64,000 bases of DNA from Capillidium heterosporum (GCA_016630905.1 WBMQ01000002.1:2232001-2296000), one strand, 5' to 3'. Numbered from the stretch's first letter, positions 1 through 11,809 are shown. The notes: a model not told the origin generated them from the letters alone. Made by a program: numbers and translations.

Positions 1-1356
1 TTCACTACGAACCCCAGAGCTGGGACACTACCTTATGTGACAGTGACCCCAACTGCATCGACCCCCACTCCAAGATGTGGGATCTGTACTTTGAGCGGGT
101 AGCTAGTCTAGCTAACTTGAACTTTGGGGAAGATTTACCCCACGTCATCTATACAGCCATGCATGGTGTAGGTGGTTCTCCCGTTCGTAAAGCCTTGGAA
201 AGTATCCAGTATCCGGCCAACCACCTCCACCCCGTAGTTGAACAGATCGAGTGCGATCCCGAATTTCCAACCATTAAGTTCCCTAACCCCGAAGAGAAGG
301 GAGCTTTGGACCTAGCTATCCAGTTGGCCGATAAGTTGGACCACAAGGTTGTCTTAGCCAATGACCCAGATGCCGATCGGTTTGCTATCGCCGAGAAGGT
401 AGAGGGTACATGGGTCACTTTCACTGGTAATCAGTTGGGTACACTATTGGCCGAACAGGTGTGGTCTAAGCAGAAGCACGTCGGTAAGTTTTTATAATCC
501 TAAAATGCAAAATGGACTTACTTTAGTTTAGGATCCAAAGCGTTGATGCTAGCTTCTACCGTCTCCTCCAAAATGCTGCAGTCGATGGCTCAGGTTGAAG
601 GTTTCCACTTTGAGGAGACGTTAACTGGCTTCAAATGGTTGGGTAACCGGGCCCAGCAACTCCTATCTGAAGGATTGGTCCCATTGTTCGCCTACGAGGA
701 GGCAATCGGTTACATGGTCGGCGATATCGTCTATGACAAGGATGGTGTATCCGCTCTAGCTACCTTCCTGGATCTACTTGCCCGACTTAACTTGAGTAAG
801 AAGTCGGTCTACGACCACTTGTTGGAATTATACCACAGGTACGGTGTCTTTGTCGATGCCAACTCCTACTACCTGTGCTACGACCCCGAGCTTACCAAGC
901 GATTGTTCGATAACATGCGTTATCACATGGTAGTACATTTATACAACTTCTTATCTAAATCGATTTTAGGGACCTAACGAGTTCAGCGAAGGTACGTTCA
1001 ACTACCCCACTCAAGTTGCTGGCTTTGATGTAACTCGCATCATCGATCTAACGGTAGGTTATGACTCGGCCCAAGATGACCTCAAGCCCAAGCTGCCAGT
1101 TTCTGCCTCCACCCAGATGATCACTTTCTACTTGACTAAAGATACTGAATCTATTGTCATTACGCTACGTACTTCTGGAACGGAACCCAAGATTAAGTAC
1201 TATTCCGAGTTGAAAGGGTCGCCTTACGAAGGTACCTTTGAGAAGGCCAAGGTGCAGGAGGAGGTCAAGCTACTAAAGTTGAGATTGCAGCAGGTCGTTG
1301 ACCAGGTTCTAAAGGAACTTTTCAAACCTGAGGAGAATGATTTGAAACATGCTTGA
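1..1356 (+). CDS. Phosphoglucomutase / phosphopentomutase, 3' part
   Basis: Alpha-D-phosphohexomutase superfamily enzyme that interconverts 1- and 6-phosphosugars (or 1- and 5-phosphopentoses) in the cytosol. The 5' part lies outside the window; the frame is open from base 3. Visible exons are 1-483, 532-929 and 970-1356, with introns of 48 and 40 bases that restore frame exactly. The metal-binding loop DPDADRF is at bases 367-387, the sugar-binding EEAIGY follows exon 2 residues STVSSKML and GFHFEETLTGFKW, and the phosphate-binding loop RTSGTEPKIKYY is near the C-terminus. The wording of these motifs fits the PGM2/phosphopentomutase branch (yeast Pgm3-like) better than classical Pgm1, which is a family-level inference. 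It is convergent with the kinase gene downstream, only about 100 bases apart. Confidence 0.93.
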
Positions 1357-1458
1357 GAGAGATATCGGTAGTAATAAAAATGAAAGTGGAATCTTTTAAA
1401 AATACACAGCATTACTTTATTTTGATTTATTTTCTATATAAAACATTGGAAGCGAAGC

Positions 1459-3024
1459 TTAGAGCCTCCTACTGAACTCTCGCTCTCTATTGTTGTTGGT
1501 ATTGAATCTTTGGTTATTCCTATCACGATCCCTCTCCCTTTCACGATCTAAATTCCCATCATTTCGAAGAGTACCATACGGCCTTTGGTTTTGGTTTTGG
1601 TTCCCACGGTGACGTTTGTCCTGGTTAAGATAGATATCATACTCGTGGCATGACTCATACTTTGGTAAACTAGTTTACATAGAATAGGTGAATTAAAACT
1701 TCTTTAAAGAAATTTACCTTAGCTTTTCAGCCGGCAGTGGCTGCATGAAGAAGTAGGGGTGATCCAATGCCTCTTCAGCCGTAATCCTCCGCTCTGGATC
1801 CAACTTCAAAAACTGGTCTAAAAGGTCCACTGTTAGCTTGTCGTATCTATTTCAAATTGTAAACGCCAATTGTTCTCTGAAAAAATTACTTGGCAAACTT
1901 GTGGGCGATACGACGCTGTTTGGTGGGGAAGTATTGGATACTCTCGCAGCCGGGTAGCTGCTTCCAGCCAGGCATCGATTCGTCGTTAGGTTCCCCACAC
2001 AGGTCAAATATTATGTGCATCTGCTCCATATCACTCGAACCTGGGAACAGAGGTTCCTTCAGCAGCATCTGGGCCAACACGCACCTTTATTTGTCGTTAG
2101 TATCACTAAAAATTAAAAGGCAGTACCCCACACTCCACAGATCTACAGCAAAGGTATACCTTCGTTCCCCAAGCAATAACTCGGGAGGTCTATACCACCT
2201 AGTCACCACACAGTTCGTATATTCCAAAACAGAAGGATGGACCGGCCGTGCCAACCCAAAATCAGCTATTCGCAAACTTCCATCGTTATCAATCAACAGA
2301 TTGGATGCCTTGAGATCCCTGTGTATTATGTTGTTCTGGTGAAGGTACCAAAGCCCTTCCAATAGCTGTAGCATGTAACACTTGATTTGGGCGGTACTGA
2401 AGGTGATACGTGGATTAGCCAATAGGCCAAGGAGGTCGTGGTCCATGTAGGGGAAGACCATATACAGTTCAGCACCACAGCTACCATCCATCTTGGCTAC
2501 CTCAATAAGTAAAGGAAAGTAGTAAAATTACCTGGTACTGAGACCATATCTATCAATTCTAAGATGTTTTGATGTCGCAAACTTTTTAACAACTTTATCT
2601 CACGTAGAGCAGTTATAGGTATCTTCAATTAACCCATTTCAATAAAAGTAAACTAATAAATTAAAGTTACCCCTTCCTGTCTCATTCTTCATAAGTATCT
2701 TTTTCATTGCCACTACCTTCTTGCTGTCAATATGTCTAGCTTTATGTACCTCTCTATTTTAAAAACCATAATACAAAATAATGTTACAAAAACTAGTTTT
2801 TGTCAAAACACTTACCCAAATGTACCTTCTCCCAATTTATTTAAAATTTTATAGTTATTGAGTCGTGACACCCCATTGAAATCTCTTCGGTTCAGTGGTG
2901 GTTGGAAACAACTTGGTGGAGGCTTCACTCCAGCCCAACTTTTAGCTTCGTTTCGTGAGCTGTCATGTCGACTGTTGTCTGATCGACTATTATTTCGGTA
3001 GTCGTACTCTCGCCGTGTATGCAT
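1459..3024 (-). CDS. Cyclin-dependent kinase, BUR1/CDK9 type
   Basis: Ser/Thr kinase of the transcription-elongation CDK group, which phosphorylates the RNA polymerase II C-terminal domain and elongation factors in the nucleus. Start is the Met at 3024. About seven exons are needed. In order they show the glycine loop GEGTFGEV, the catalytic lysine in VAMKK, a CDK9-defining [11 protein letters not shown] helix, [16 protein letters not shown], the T-loop [14 protein letters not shown] and DLWSVGCVLAQM. The N-terminal extension (about 50 residues) and the C-terminal tail are Arg/Asn/Asp-rich and low in complexity; the tail ends at the TAA at 1459-1461. A sequence resembling LPKYESCHE after the kinase core matches BUR1-like proteins. 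One exon junction before PITALRE (near 2671) is out of frame by +1 with the only visible GT site; the junction after VSV is in frame if the donor is GTACCA. Confidence 0.88.
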
Positions 3025-3268
3025 TGTCTTGAGTTCTAAGCTGAAGAAAGCAAAGTTTAAATTGGAAAGATTTTGTAGCTGGATTGAGAATTCTTTGTTA
3101 GGATGACATCACTTTTTAGAGAACTCAATAGAAAGGGGGAGTTGGGGATTTGTATACAGCAATTATTTTCTTAAGAAATGAAGGATACTACTGTCTTTAA
3201 GCTAAAAATTTTATAAAATATATACATTAACCTATCCAAGAACCAAAGCTATGTATATTTATTTAAAG

Positions 3269-6200
3269 CTACTCAGCGAGGTTTATCCCTTCAATACTTC
3301 CTGAATAAACTTCGTTGAAGTTCAACCGGAAGCACAAGCTTCGCAAATCCTGATCACTACTCATGGCCAAGAACCTTACCAAGTTAGCAACTTCAATTTG
3401 GAACTTGGTTGTAGCAAGGCTGAGTCGATCTCGGATCCCTTCCAAGGTGCGATTGGTAGCTGGGGTCGGTGAATTAACGTTGGACGATAGAGCACTGAGG
3501 GTCGGAGTAGGAGGCTCGATCAACTGACTTATAGTAGATTCAACTAGCGGCCGAAGACGTCCTTTACCGGTACCAGTTTTGGCGGGGACCGGTGCCTTCT
3601 TTGCTAGATTTAGCCCAGTAGTTGATCAAGTCGCGCTGCGCCTCATGGTACTTGAGTACAGGCACTGAACATTCTTAGGAGGGACTTGTATGGGTCTGTA
3701 TCAGATTTATGTGAACTCAGTAACCCTTTCGTCAATACGTGACTTAGATACTTTTCGTGGGCCTCAATTAGTAAATCTAAATCGCTTTGCGTAGGTTCAG
3801 CCATCCTCTGGTTTACCTTTAACGACCTCGACTAAATCCTTCCAAGCACATTCGATGACTTCGAATAGCAGATAATACTGGTATTGATAAGTAACGTGAA
3901 TCATCTCTGAAGTCACAGCATAGCTCCTATGGAGATCCTTACCTACTTCGGGGCATCGACCCAAAGTTTTGGAAGCCGACATATGACGACGCCACATGGT
4001 GGAACAGGTATGCTCGACTCGCTTCAACTTCCACAGAAAGTCGAACAACTCCAAGTACTGACTCATTGTCGTCGAGGTCAGGATCGTATCTAGGGGAGCA
4101 TCGACGTGGTAATCCAAACTAAAGACGTCCCATCCCTTCTGGTTGCCTACAATGGGGCGAATGACGACTCCAAGTCGATGGAGAATCTCAGGATCGTCGA
4201 ATTGGGCGTTGGAGCCGCGGATCGAGGTCTCAAGTATAGCGTTGAGGTTGTGGCGGTGTAACGCAGTGGCAGGTTTCGACAAATCGGTGACCAAGTTATC
4301 CATCATGTGCTGAATAAAATCAGCCTTGGCCTAGAAGAAGATACCTTTTCAATGCTTCTAGATGATCCATGAAGCGATACTTTGTGAACAGTAGCTCGAG
4401 AAGTTGGGACGAGGTCGCACTATATGCCTTATCGATCGACTGCTGATGCATTGATAGATGCCCATACTCGAAATTGGGGAACTGATCTACTATAGTAGAG
4501 CTCAACCGCCAGTCCGGCATCTTACAGGTGTACCTTATGAAGTTAATGGACTTCCCGATCAACAGAATCTTCTGGGCCAACTCCAAGTTCAAAAAACTGG
4601 GTACCATATCCTTTCTCAACTTATACTTGCGATGCCAGACCTGGTCGGCTCCAACAGTCCTCTTCAGCACTTGACAAAAAACTCAAAGTAAGGATCTACT
4701 AAGTCACCCTCATAAACCCATTTCCGTAGCATCTCAAAGAAAGGTTTGCTGATCTGCTTGAGAATGAATTCGACATAAGTTTTGACATCAGCGTTGCCGT
4801 GGTTGGTGAAGGTGTGGACCTTGGATAGGAAAGCACCTCCACCAAACTGATTCACGGTGTCAATGAGATTGGCCAGGACTCGAAACTTCTGCAAAGGCTC
4901 CAAAGTCCAGACTAGAAGTCGTCGCAACGAAAGTTTCTGATTGGGTTCTTCTTGGGAATCAGAATTGGGGTTGGAATGAGTGACCCGGTTGTCGAGTACG
5001 GCTATCAATCGAAAATAGTCGCTAAGAGAAGTTTGAAGAAAGGCACTGAAACTCTGAGTCACTAGGTCAGCGCACTGTAACTTGTTGCAGCTATTTTTAG
5101 GCGATTGCTGAAGCTCTTTGAGTGGAAGGCTTTTGATCCGCTGTCGCTGTGTCTTGACATAGTTGTTGATCTTCTTGAATAGAAACCCTAACTCAAAAAG
5201 CTTATAAACCATGGCGAGTGTCGATCGCGTCAGCTTGCCTGGCTCCTCGATGACGCAGCCGTCGGTAATTGGGTCGAACTTTATAATCTGGCCATCGATC
5301 CCCTGGAAGATGTAGATTAAATCGACGATTAGAACCGATTCTTTGGTGAAGGAAGCATCTAATAAAAAGTATAAGTTCTGATGGTCGAAACAATTTCTAG
5401 GGAGTGGGATGGAGTTTTAAAGTAAAGGAACGCTGCAAAAAACAAAAAATACAAATAAGGTGGAAGAGGGGCCAACCTGGTGCTGATGCAACCATCATTG
5501 CTTCCCTACCTCGCTTCTGAGGGATTAAATTGGGCGGTAACTTTCCGTCGCCACTCGTGGGCTTACCAGGCTTTAGCAGCTCTCTCCCCGTTGAAGTCCG
5601 ACTGGCGGTACCCGGCTCGATCCGCTTCAAACTTGTTATACTTCTCAAAACTTCGAGCTAAAGTTAAAGATACAGTTCATTTTAGAATAAGTAACTTGAA
5701 AAATCATTTACATTTGATGGTCTACTTGTTGGAATGCTAGACCTAGAGCTGTAACTACTGTAGTTAAATTTAGTTTCCGACAAGCTGAGTAACGTGTATA
5801 GTATTGGCCATAGATTTATTCCTACTCTCTGTTTAAAATAAAATTTAGCTATTAAATAAAGCTAAAAAGCAATTTACCTTTCTTTTAATCTCTTCAATCA
5901 AATTGGAAAATTTCAAAGCGTTGGTCAGCCCTTCTCTAGTTGGTTTACTTGTGTTAGGCAGAGTATCTGACTTCAGTTTGATAACTATTAAACTATTAGC
6001 TCACTATTAACACTCAAATAAATACGTCGTTTATTAATTAGGTCTTTGATAACCAGCTCATTTTCCTCTACTATAGGATTAAGTCGACTAACATATTTTG
6101 AACAATAAATATAAATTTAAAGATGCATTAATAAATAAAATACCTTTTCAATAAAGTTAAACAGAAGCTATTTATCTTTTTACAATCCTGTTCATTTATA

Positions 6201-6344
6201 GCCTGATCTAGATATATTTTAAAATGAAATTTGCATTTTTAGTTTCAAACAATTAGTCTACAGTAAAATTTACCTCTAAACTTTCGTTTGGCAGTATATG
6301 TTGACCAGCCGCTTCAACTTTGTCTCAATGGGTTCTACCTCCAT
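3269..6344 (-). CDS. Gamma-tubulin complex component 3 (Spc98/Alp6)
   Basis: Component of the gamma-tubulin complex that nucleates microtubules at the spindle pole body. Conserved blocks run in family order: VDLIYIFQGIDG, LSLRRLLVWTLEPLQK, the DPYFEFFV / VWHRKYKLRKDMVPSF block, ILLIGKSINFIR, LLLGQGDFIQH, a DVFSLDYHVD block, and a C-terminus LRSLCFRLNFNE typical of GCP3. It is not one reading frame: besides introns it needs frame changes near 3564, 3643, 3797, 4320 (all +1) and 4664 (-1 or +2), with more uncertain ones near 5397, 5540 and 6277. Conserved residues continue across each of the first five. The N-terminal 250 or so residues and the start (Met at 6344 is one option) are poorly determined. 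It may be a decaying copy, contain assembly errors, or use frameshifting; identity as GCP3 is secure, integrity is not. Confidence 0.82.
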
Positions 6345-7833
6345 TATTGGCTTGGGGATATTAGTTAGGCTAGTTTATAGGAAAAGCTTTGGGATCTTTT
6401 GAGTTTGAAGTTAAAGCAGGTTCAAATTTGAAGTGACTCCAAAAAGAATTTTAGTGATGATGATGATGCTAGGTTTCTTAATAATACATAAAAGAACAGT
6501 TTTTAAGAATGTTTCAGAACAAAGCTTCTAATAGCTGAACTATAATTGTCCTATTTTGTGCACTGATGAAAACTAAGATTTGATGTCACCTTTCTTCAAG
6601 ATTAAGGTTGAATAGCTAAAAAACCTATAAACTAAACATATTGATAGTTTAAATAAAACTAGTAAATAGTTTATGAATACAATAATATAGTAGTATAATC
6701 CACTACTTTAGCTTTGTAAAATATATTTAAATGTGATATGATACTATAAGATATATTATACTTTGAAATAATAAAAAAGTGCTTAAGTATTAAAATATTT
6801 TTACTTTAAATACATATAAATTAATAAATATGGCTATTTGATTAAATTCTTACAAATATTTAAAAGCATATAAGTATAGCGTTAATAAAAACTTTGTAAA
6901 TTATTATACCTAACTAGCTTGGAAATTAAATTATATACTGGCTATAATCTCGAAATTTCTATAAAGCAACTCTATATTTTAGCTAATTCTCTCGAAATAT
7001 TAGCAATTTTCTAAGATATATGAAGCAATACTAGCTGAAATTTGCCAACTTTTGACTATAGTAAACCGGATAAATAGGTAAAATTGCAAACAAAATTTGT
7101 AGTTGCAAATTGAACTTTCCAATTTCATCAATTCCTCCCAATTTTTAAAACTATGCTTAAATTGGAAAGAGAAATTTGATGGGTTTACTATCATTTCAAC
7201 AATTTAAATTGCACCAAAATAAGAACTCGAAGCCAACGATTGGCCATTCCTCCTCCCCAATAAGCATAAAAGAACATCCAAATTCTTTAGGCAAAACGTA
7301 AGCACAAGGCCAAAGTCCAAATTATTGACCTGATGATCAAATTGGTTAAGGTGAGTCACATTTCCTTATAAATATTCTTCTAGAAAAATCTACAATCAAA
7401 CGGCGCTCTCAAGTTTGTGATTGGGGGGACAGGTCGTCCCCAAGTCAATCTGATGGCAAGTTGGTATTCGATGCCATGAATCTCGAAAATGGGTCCATAC
7501 AATTGGATAATTAGTCAATTAGAACTTGTCATTTTACTATAAAACGTCATGCTCTAAATGAAGCGTTGGGCCTGGTCAATAGCTAGTTATAAATAGCCAT
7601 AATAAATTATCCTACTGGTCCAAACCCCGCAGTTTCGACGTAGGAATAGTCACAGTTGAATGACTTGATTAGAAGTTTCAACTAAAGTTTTAACTCGTTC
7701 CAGTATTTCACCTCAAACCTATGCAGTATATAAGGCTTAAACTCCTACTTTTCCTTTTTAACTTAAAATCTACTAGCAACACTTTTGTAACAAACACTTC
7801 ACTTTTCCTTTAACTTCCATATAAACAACCGCC
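6345..7833. other. Intergenic, AT-rich
   Basis: No coding exon recognised on either strand apart from possible unplaced 5' exons of the GCP3 gene. The right end holds the TATA box and pyrimidine-rich leader of the short gene at 7834. Confidence 0.6.
7727..7733 (+). promoter_or_regulatory. TATA box of the 7834 gene
   Basis: TATATAA lies 101 bases before the ATG at 7834, followed by a C/T- and A-rich leader. This supports the small gene being transcribed. Confidence 0.5.
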
Positions 7834-8112
7834 ATGTCTACCAGTAAAGTAACCAAAACCATGATAGCTCAGATGCCTCAATCTACTGCCTTGAGGGAAA
7901 GAGAAATGACGAGGCACGTACGATTCAATTTGGGTCGCAATAGGATCATCCGACTACCTACTAACAAAGCTATAAAAGCCAACTTGAACAAACTGCAGGA
8001 CTTGGAGTTCGACTTGAACACGTTATCTATATTGGATTTCAGCTTGAGTCCCCAACCCATCATCAACCACACTACTTTACCCACCTTACCCTCGGCTCTC
8101 AAGAAGGAGTAA
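7834..8112 (+). CDS. Small basic protein of unknown function
   Basis: Single-exon frame of 92 residues; no family recognised. It is basic, with no signal peptide or membrane segment, and contains HVRFNLGRN at residues 28-36. The segment RHVRF fits the loose RVxF consensus used to dock on protein phosphatase 1, but the motif is short and this is only a suggestion. A TATA box about 100 bases upstream, a promoter-like leader ending in GCC-ATG, and codon choices like neighbouring genes argue for a real gene; its isolation and shortness argue against certainty. The reverse strand is also open across most of it, but lacks a comparable promoter. Confidence 0.5.
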   Translation: MSTSKVTKTMIAQMPQSTALREREMTRHVRFNLGRNRIIRLPTNKAIKANLNKLQDLEFDLNTLSILDFSLSPQPIINHTTLPTLPSALKKE

Positions 8113-9410
8113 GGGTTACCTTTGCATATTGTTCACCCTTCTTTAATGACTTCAACCGCTGTGGATCTTCATATCTTTCAAGTTAAGATTATAAATACCA
8201 CTTGCATATGTATTAAATTTTTATATTCTGTATCCTGTCTTCGTATAGCCTTTATTTTGGTGCTATCTTCAGCTTCCCACTCTCATATTGAAGCTCGTTA
8301 TGTTTTGTGACTACTTTTTCAAGTTTTATTGATTTACCCGCTCTAACCTTATTTTTGTATTCGAATTATATAGTAAGTTTAAACTATTGGATAAATTCGA
8401 TAGCATATGTAACGTTTATTGCAATTTAAGGTTCTACTTACCTAATATTTTTGGCTATCTTATAAATCGAGTCGTGGCAAAAGAACATGACCAAAATTTC
8501 TAATTTTGGTATAAGTATAACTTGTTGGAGTTCCTCCTAGATTTTCACACAGAAATCTAAATTTCCTTTACTGCTTGTTGCACTATGTTTTTAAATAGTG
8601 CTTATCGTATATACAGTTAGCTATAGTCTATGAGCAGTAGATTTTGTCAAGGTATAGTTAGGAAAAGATATTTCCTAGCTTTAAATGAAGGGTAATGAAA
8701 TAGTTCAAGATATATCACGTTGTTCTCATGATACTAGCCAGTCAAACACAATACTGAACTAAAATAAGATATTTTCAACATATGTAAAGTATTTAAATTA
8801 ACAATAGAGGACTATAACCTAGTTATAGAATAGGGTTCTCTAACTGTTGTATGTATAACACATATCTAGAGACAGGCTTGCCATTCAAAAGACTTGATCA
8901 GCTTGATGGTTGTTTATGGAGCACCTGATGATCTTCAAACTCCTGTTAAGGTTCTTGAAATCGGCTTTCAAAAATGCTTTAGCTGAAGTTTGGCTGTTCT
9001 ATTGATTTTAATGGCCTCACATACATCAAATAATGCATGATGTAAATGGAAAATATAGACAACTTTAAACAACAATTATATTATAGTCTTAGTGATAGGA
9101 TGTATATGACTGATGCAATTTGACATGCATTTATACATACCAGGATTAATTAAAGGACTATGAAGTGAAGATGTGTATACAGATAGTATACGCTTCTGTA
9201 CAAGACAAATGATGCTAGTTTTGCACATAAAGGAAGATATATATAATATATATCCATCACATTAGCATATAAGTTTAGATACCACTATTGTTTGAACAAA
9301 ATGTAAATCAATACTATATAGCATAAACATCAATATGTAAAAAATTCAATTAAATCCCAATAACTTTCGCTGATTTATAAAATTAACCGCTGAAACTGCA
9401 TCTATACGCC
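8113..9410. other. Intergenic, AT-rich
   Basis: Between the small gene and the 3' end of eRF3. No gene, RNA or repeat recognised. Confidence 0.6.
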
Positions 9411-11809
9411 TTAGGCTGTAGGAGACTCCAAGACCTTGTTGATCTTACCGATGGCGACCGTCTTACCTTCGTCACGGATGGTGAATCTTCCTAGCTGGGG
9501 GTAGTCGGCAAAGGATTCAGCACAGATGATGCCTTCCGTTTCCAGCTCGACGATAACCTTCTGGCCCTTCTTGATGAACGGTGGGGGACGCTTGGATTTA
9601 CGGTTGGTCTTTTTGTCGATTAGATGTAGAAGACGCTAAACTTAATTAGTAGGGGTAGGATGGATTAAACTTACACTAATGGAGACCTCTTCGGTGATAG
9701 AATGCAAGTGAAGTACGGCACCATATCCAGCACAGATGATGTTTTTGGTCTCTAAGATGACAAGTTGAGCTTCAAATAGCTTAGAAGCCTTGACTGGTCT
9801 CTTGGCGGAGCAAAGGACAAACCCAGGCATGATATCCTAAACTCTGATTAGATGGTCATAATTAAAATTTCTTACCTTATCTTCGATACCGTTGAGTCGG
9901 ATACGGACGTTGTCACCAGAAGCGGCAACTTCAACTTCCTCCTCTTCAATCCAGATACCAGCAACTTCGACCTTACGGCTGTTGGGCATAACAAGTAAAC
10001 TATGGCCTTTCTTGATATGACCAGATTCAATTTTTCCGATGACAACGGTTCCCATGTCCTAATATAACGTTAAATTGGCGATATAATGTCATTAATGCAC
10101 CTTGAATTTTTCCATAATGGGCATCATGAAAGGTGCGTTGATTTGACGATCAACAGTCTTAATGTTATCTAAGTGCTCTAATAAAGAAGGGCCACTGTTA
10201 CGAATGTTAGAAATTGACTTGTCGTAGAGAAGTATACCTGTAGAAATCACAGACTTTAGGATCGAGTCGATCCTTGAGATTGGCACCGGTGTAACCAGAG
10301 ATTGGTAAGAATATGACATCTAAATATAGAAATTAAACATTTGAGGAATTATAGTTAAGCTACCAGTCTTAGGGTTGTAGCCAGTTCCCTTGAGGAAAGG
10401 AGTGATCTTATCAACGATCTCATCGTATCTATGTCGTGTAAGTTCAAATAAATGTAGAATAGACTAACCTCGCTTTATCCCAGTTGACGGTAGGATCATC
10501 CATTTTGTTGATGGCAACGAAGAGTTTGTTTACACCGGAAGTTTTAGCGAGGACAGCATGTTCACGAGTCTGACCACCACGCTCGAATCCAGTTTCGAAT
10601 TCACCTTTACGGGCTGAGATAACCTATGGGTTGAAGCTAAGCAAGTGCTTGCTGAGGTATATTCTTACCAGAACACCGACGTCCGCCTGAGAAGCACCAC
10701 CCAACATACTAGGAACAAAATTCTTGTGCCCAGGAGCATCCAAGATAGTATAACGACGCTTGTCAGTCTTGAAGAAAGCACGGCCGCATTCTACTGTTTT
10801 ACCCTAAACATTATAAGCACTAATCTTTAGTTTGAGAATACCTTAGCACGCTCTTCAGCGTTAAGATCCAAGGCCCATGATAAGTACCAGGACTCACGAC
10901 CAGCTTCCTTTGCCTCACGTTCGTATTTTTCCATAGTACGCTTGTCAACCATATCGGTTAAAAATCTAGAATACATGTCAGCTAATGTAAAAATAGCAAA
11001 TTTACAAGATGTTACCACCCATGGTAGATTTACCGGCATCTAAAACACAATAATTAGCTTTATAAAAAATGTATTGACTCTACCAACGTGACCCATGAAA
11101 ATGACGTTCATATTTTCGGTGTACATATCATTCATAAACTCCTGGGTGTACTCGTCGTCGATTTCGATAACTTCCTCCTTAGGGGAGGCGTTAGCTTCGA
11201 CCGAGCTGGGGACGACGGGAGCCTTAGTTGAGGCTTTAGGAGCTGCTTGGGATTTGGCAGTAGCAGATTCCTTCTTAGCTTCCTCCTTAGGCTTGGTTTC
11301 AGTAGGGGTAGAGGGAGTAGCTGGGGAGCTTGTCTGAGAACCACCGATCGACACTAAAATGATTTAGTAAGTAAAAATAAACTCAAAGTACCTGATTTGG
11401 AAGGAGTAGAACCGATAGAAACTTTTAAGAGATAAGTAAGGGTCTATTAATAATGATAAAAATACCAGCTTTGGCAGGTCCGTTTGAACCGATCGAAACT
11501 ACAAATACTGTTAATATCAATAAAATTGACAAATTTTTTACGAGATTTAGCGGGACCATTAGAACCAATTGAAACTAACATTGGTAAAATTAAAATTTAG
11601 CATTTCTCGTATAACTTCAAATATAGAAGAAAATAAAACTTTGAATAGAAATTACCAGTCTGAGCAGGAGCAGCAGGTTTCTTTAAAAAGCTGGGTACGA
11701 ACTCTTTGGCCTTGGCGTTGGGAACGAAGGCAGGGGCGTTGATGTTCATTTCCTTAAGCTTAGCTTCGATCTGAGCAGGTGTATCGTCTTTACTAGGTGG
11801 ACCAGACAT
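9411..11809 (-). CDS. SUP35: Translation release factor eRF3 (Sup35/GSPT)
   Basis: GTPase that partners eRF1 in translation termination. Start is the Met at 11809. The first exon (11656-11809) encodes [20 protein letters not shown], which matches the two overlapping PAM2 motifs by which eRF3 binds poly(A)-binding protein. Three tiny exons follow (11542-11574, 11466-11498, 11392-11421), each encoding a [V/L]SIGS repeat, then a Thr/Ser/Lys/Glu-rich exon (11084-11353). The GTPase core shows GHVDAGKST (split by an intron), [26 protein letters not shown] and the C-terminal beta-barrels, ending [19 protein letters not shown] at the TAA at 9411-9413. About twelve introns of 38-80 bases all keep frame. 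Unlike yeast Sup35 the N-terminus is short and not a Gln/Asn-rich prion domain. Confidence 0.95.
11392..11574 (-). repeat. Tandem micro-exon array in eRF3
   Basis: Three consecutive exons of 33, 33 and 30 bases (11542-11574, 11466-11498, 11392-11421), separated by introns of about 38-43 bases, each start TTTC[GAT]AT[CT]GGTTC and encode [22 protein letters not shown] and [10 protein letters not shown]; the next exon opens with VSIGGSQ. All are phase 1 on both sides, so any can be skipped without a frame change. Confidence 0.85.

Noticed and set aside
2491-2535. Second out-of-phase CDK junction
   Set aside because: A donor at GTACCA a few bases earlier gives an in-frame GT-AG intron, so no frame change is needed.
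3590-3660. A 48-base intron (GTACCATGAG...AAATCTAG) in GCP3
   Set aside because: Removing it leaves the downstream coding frame out of phase and deletes codon-like sequence (EAQRDLINYW).
5480-5740. Plus-strand frame inside the GCP3 gene
   Set aside because: No family features, and the minus strand is coding-like there.
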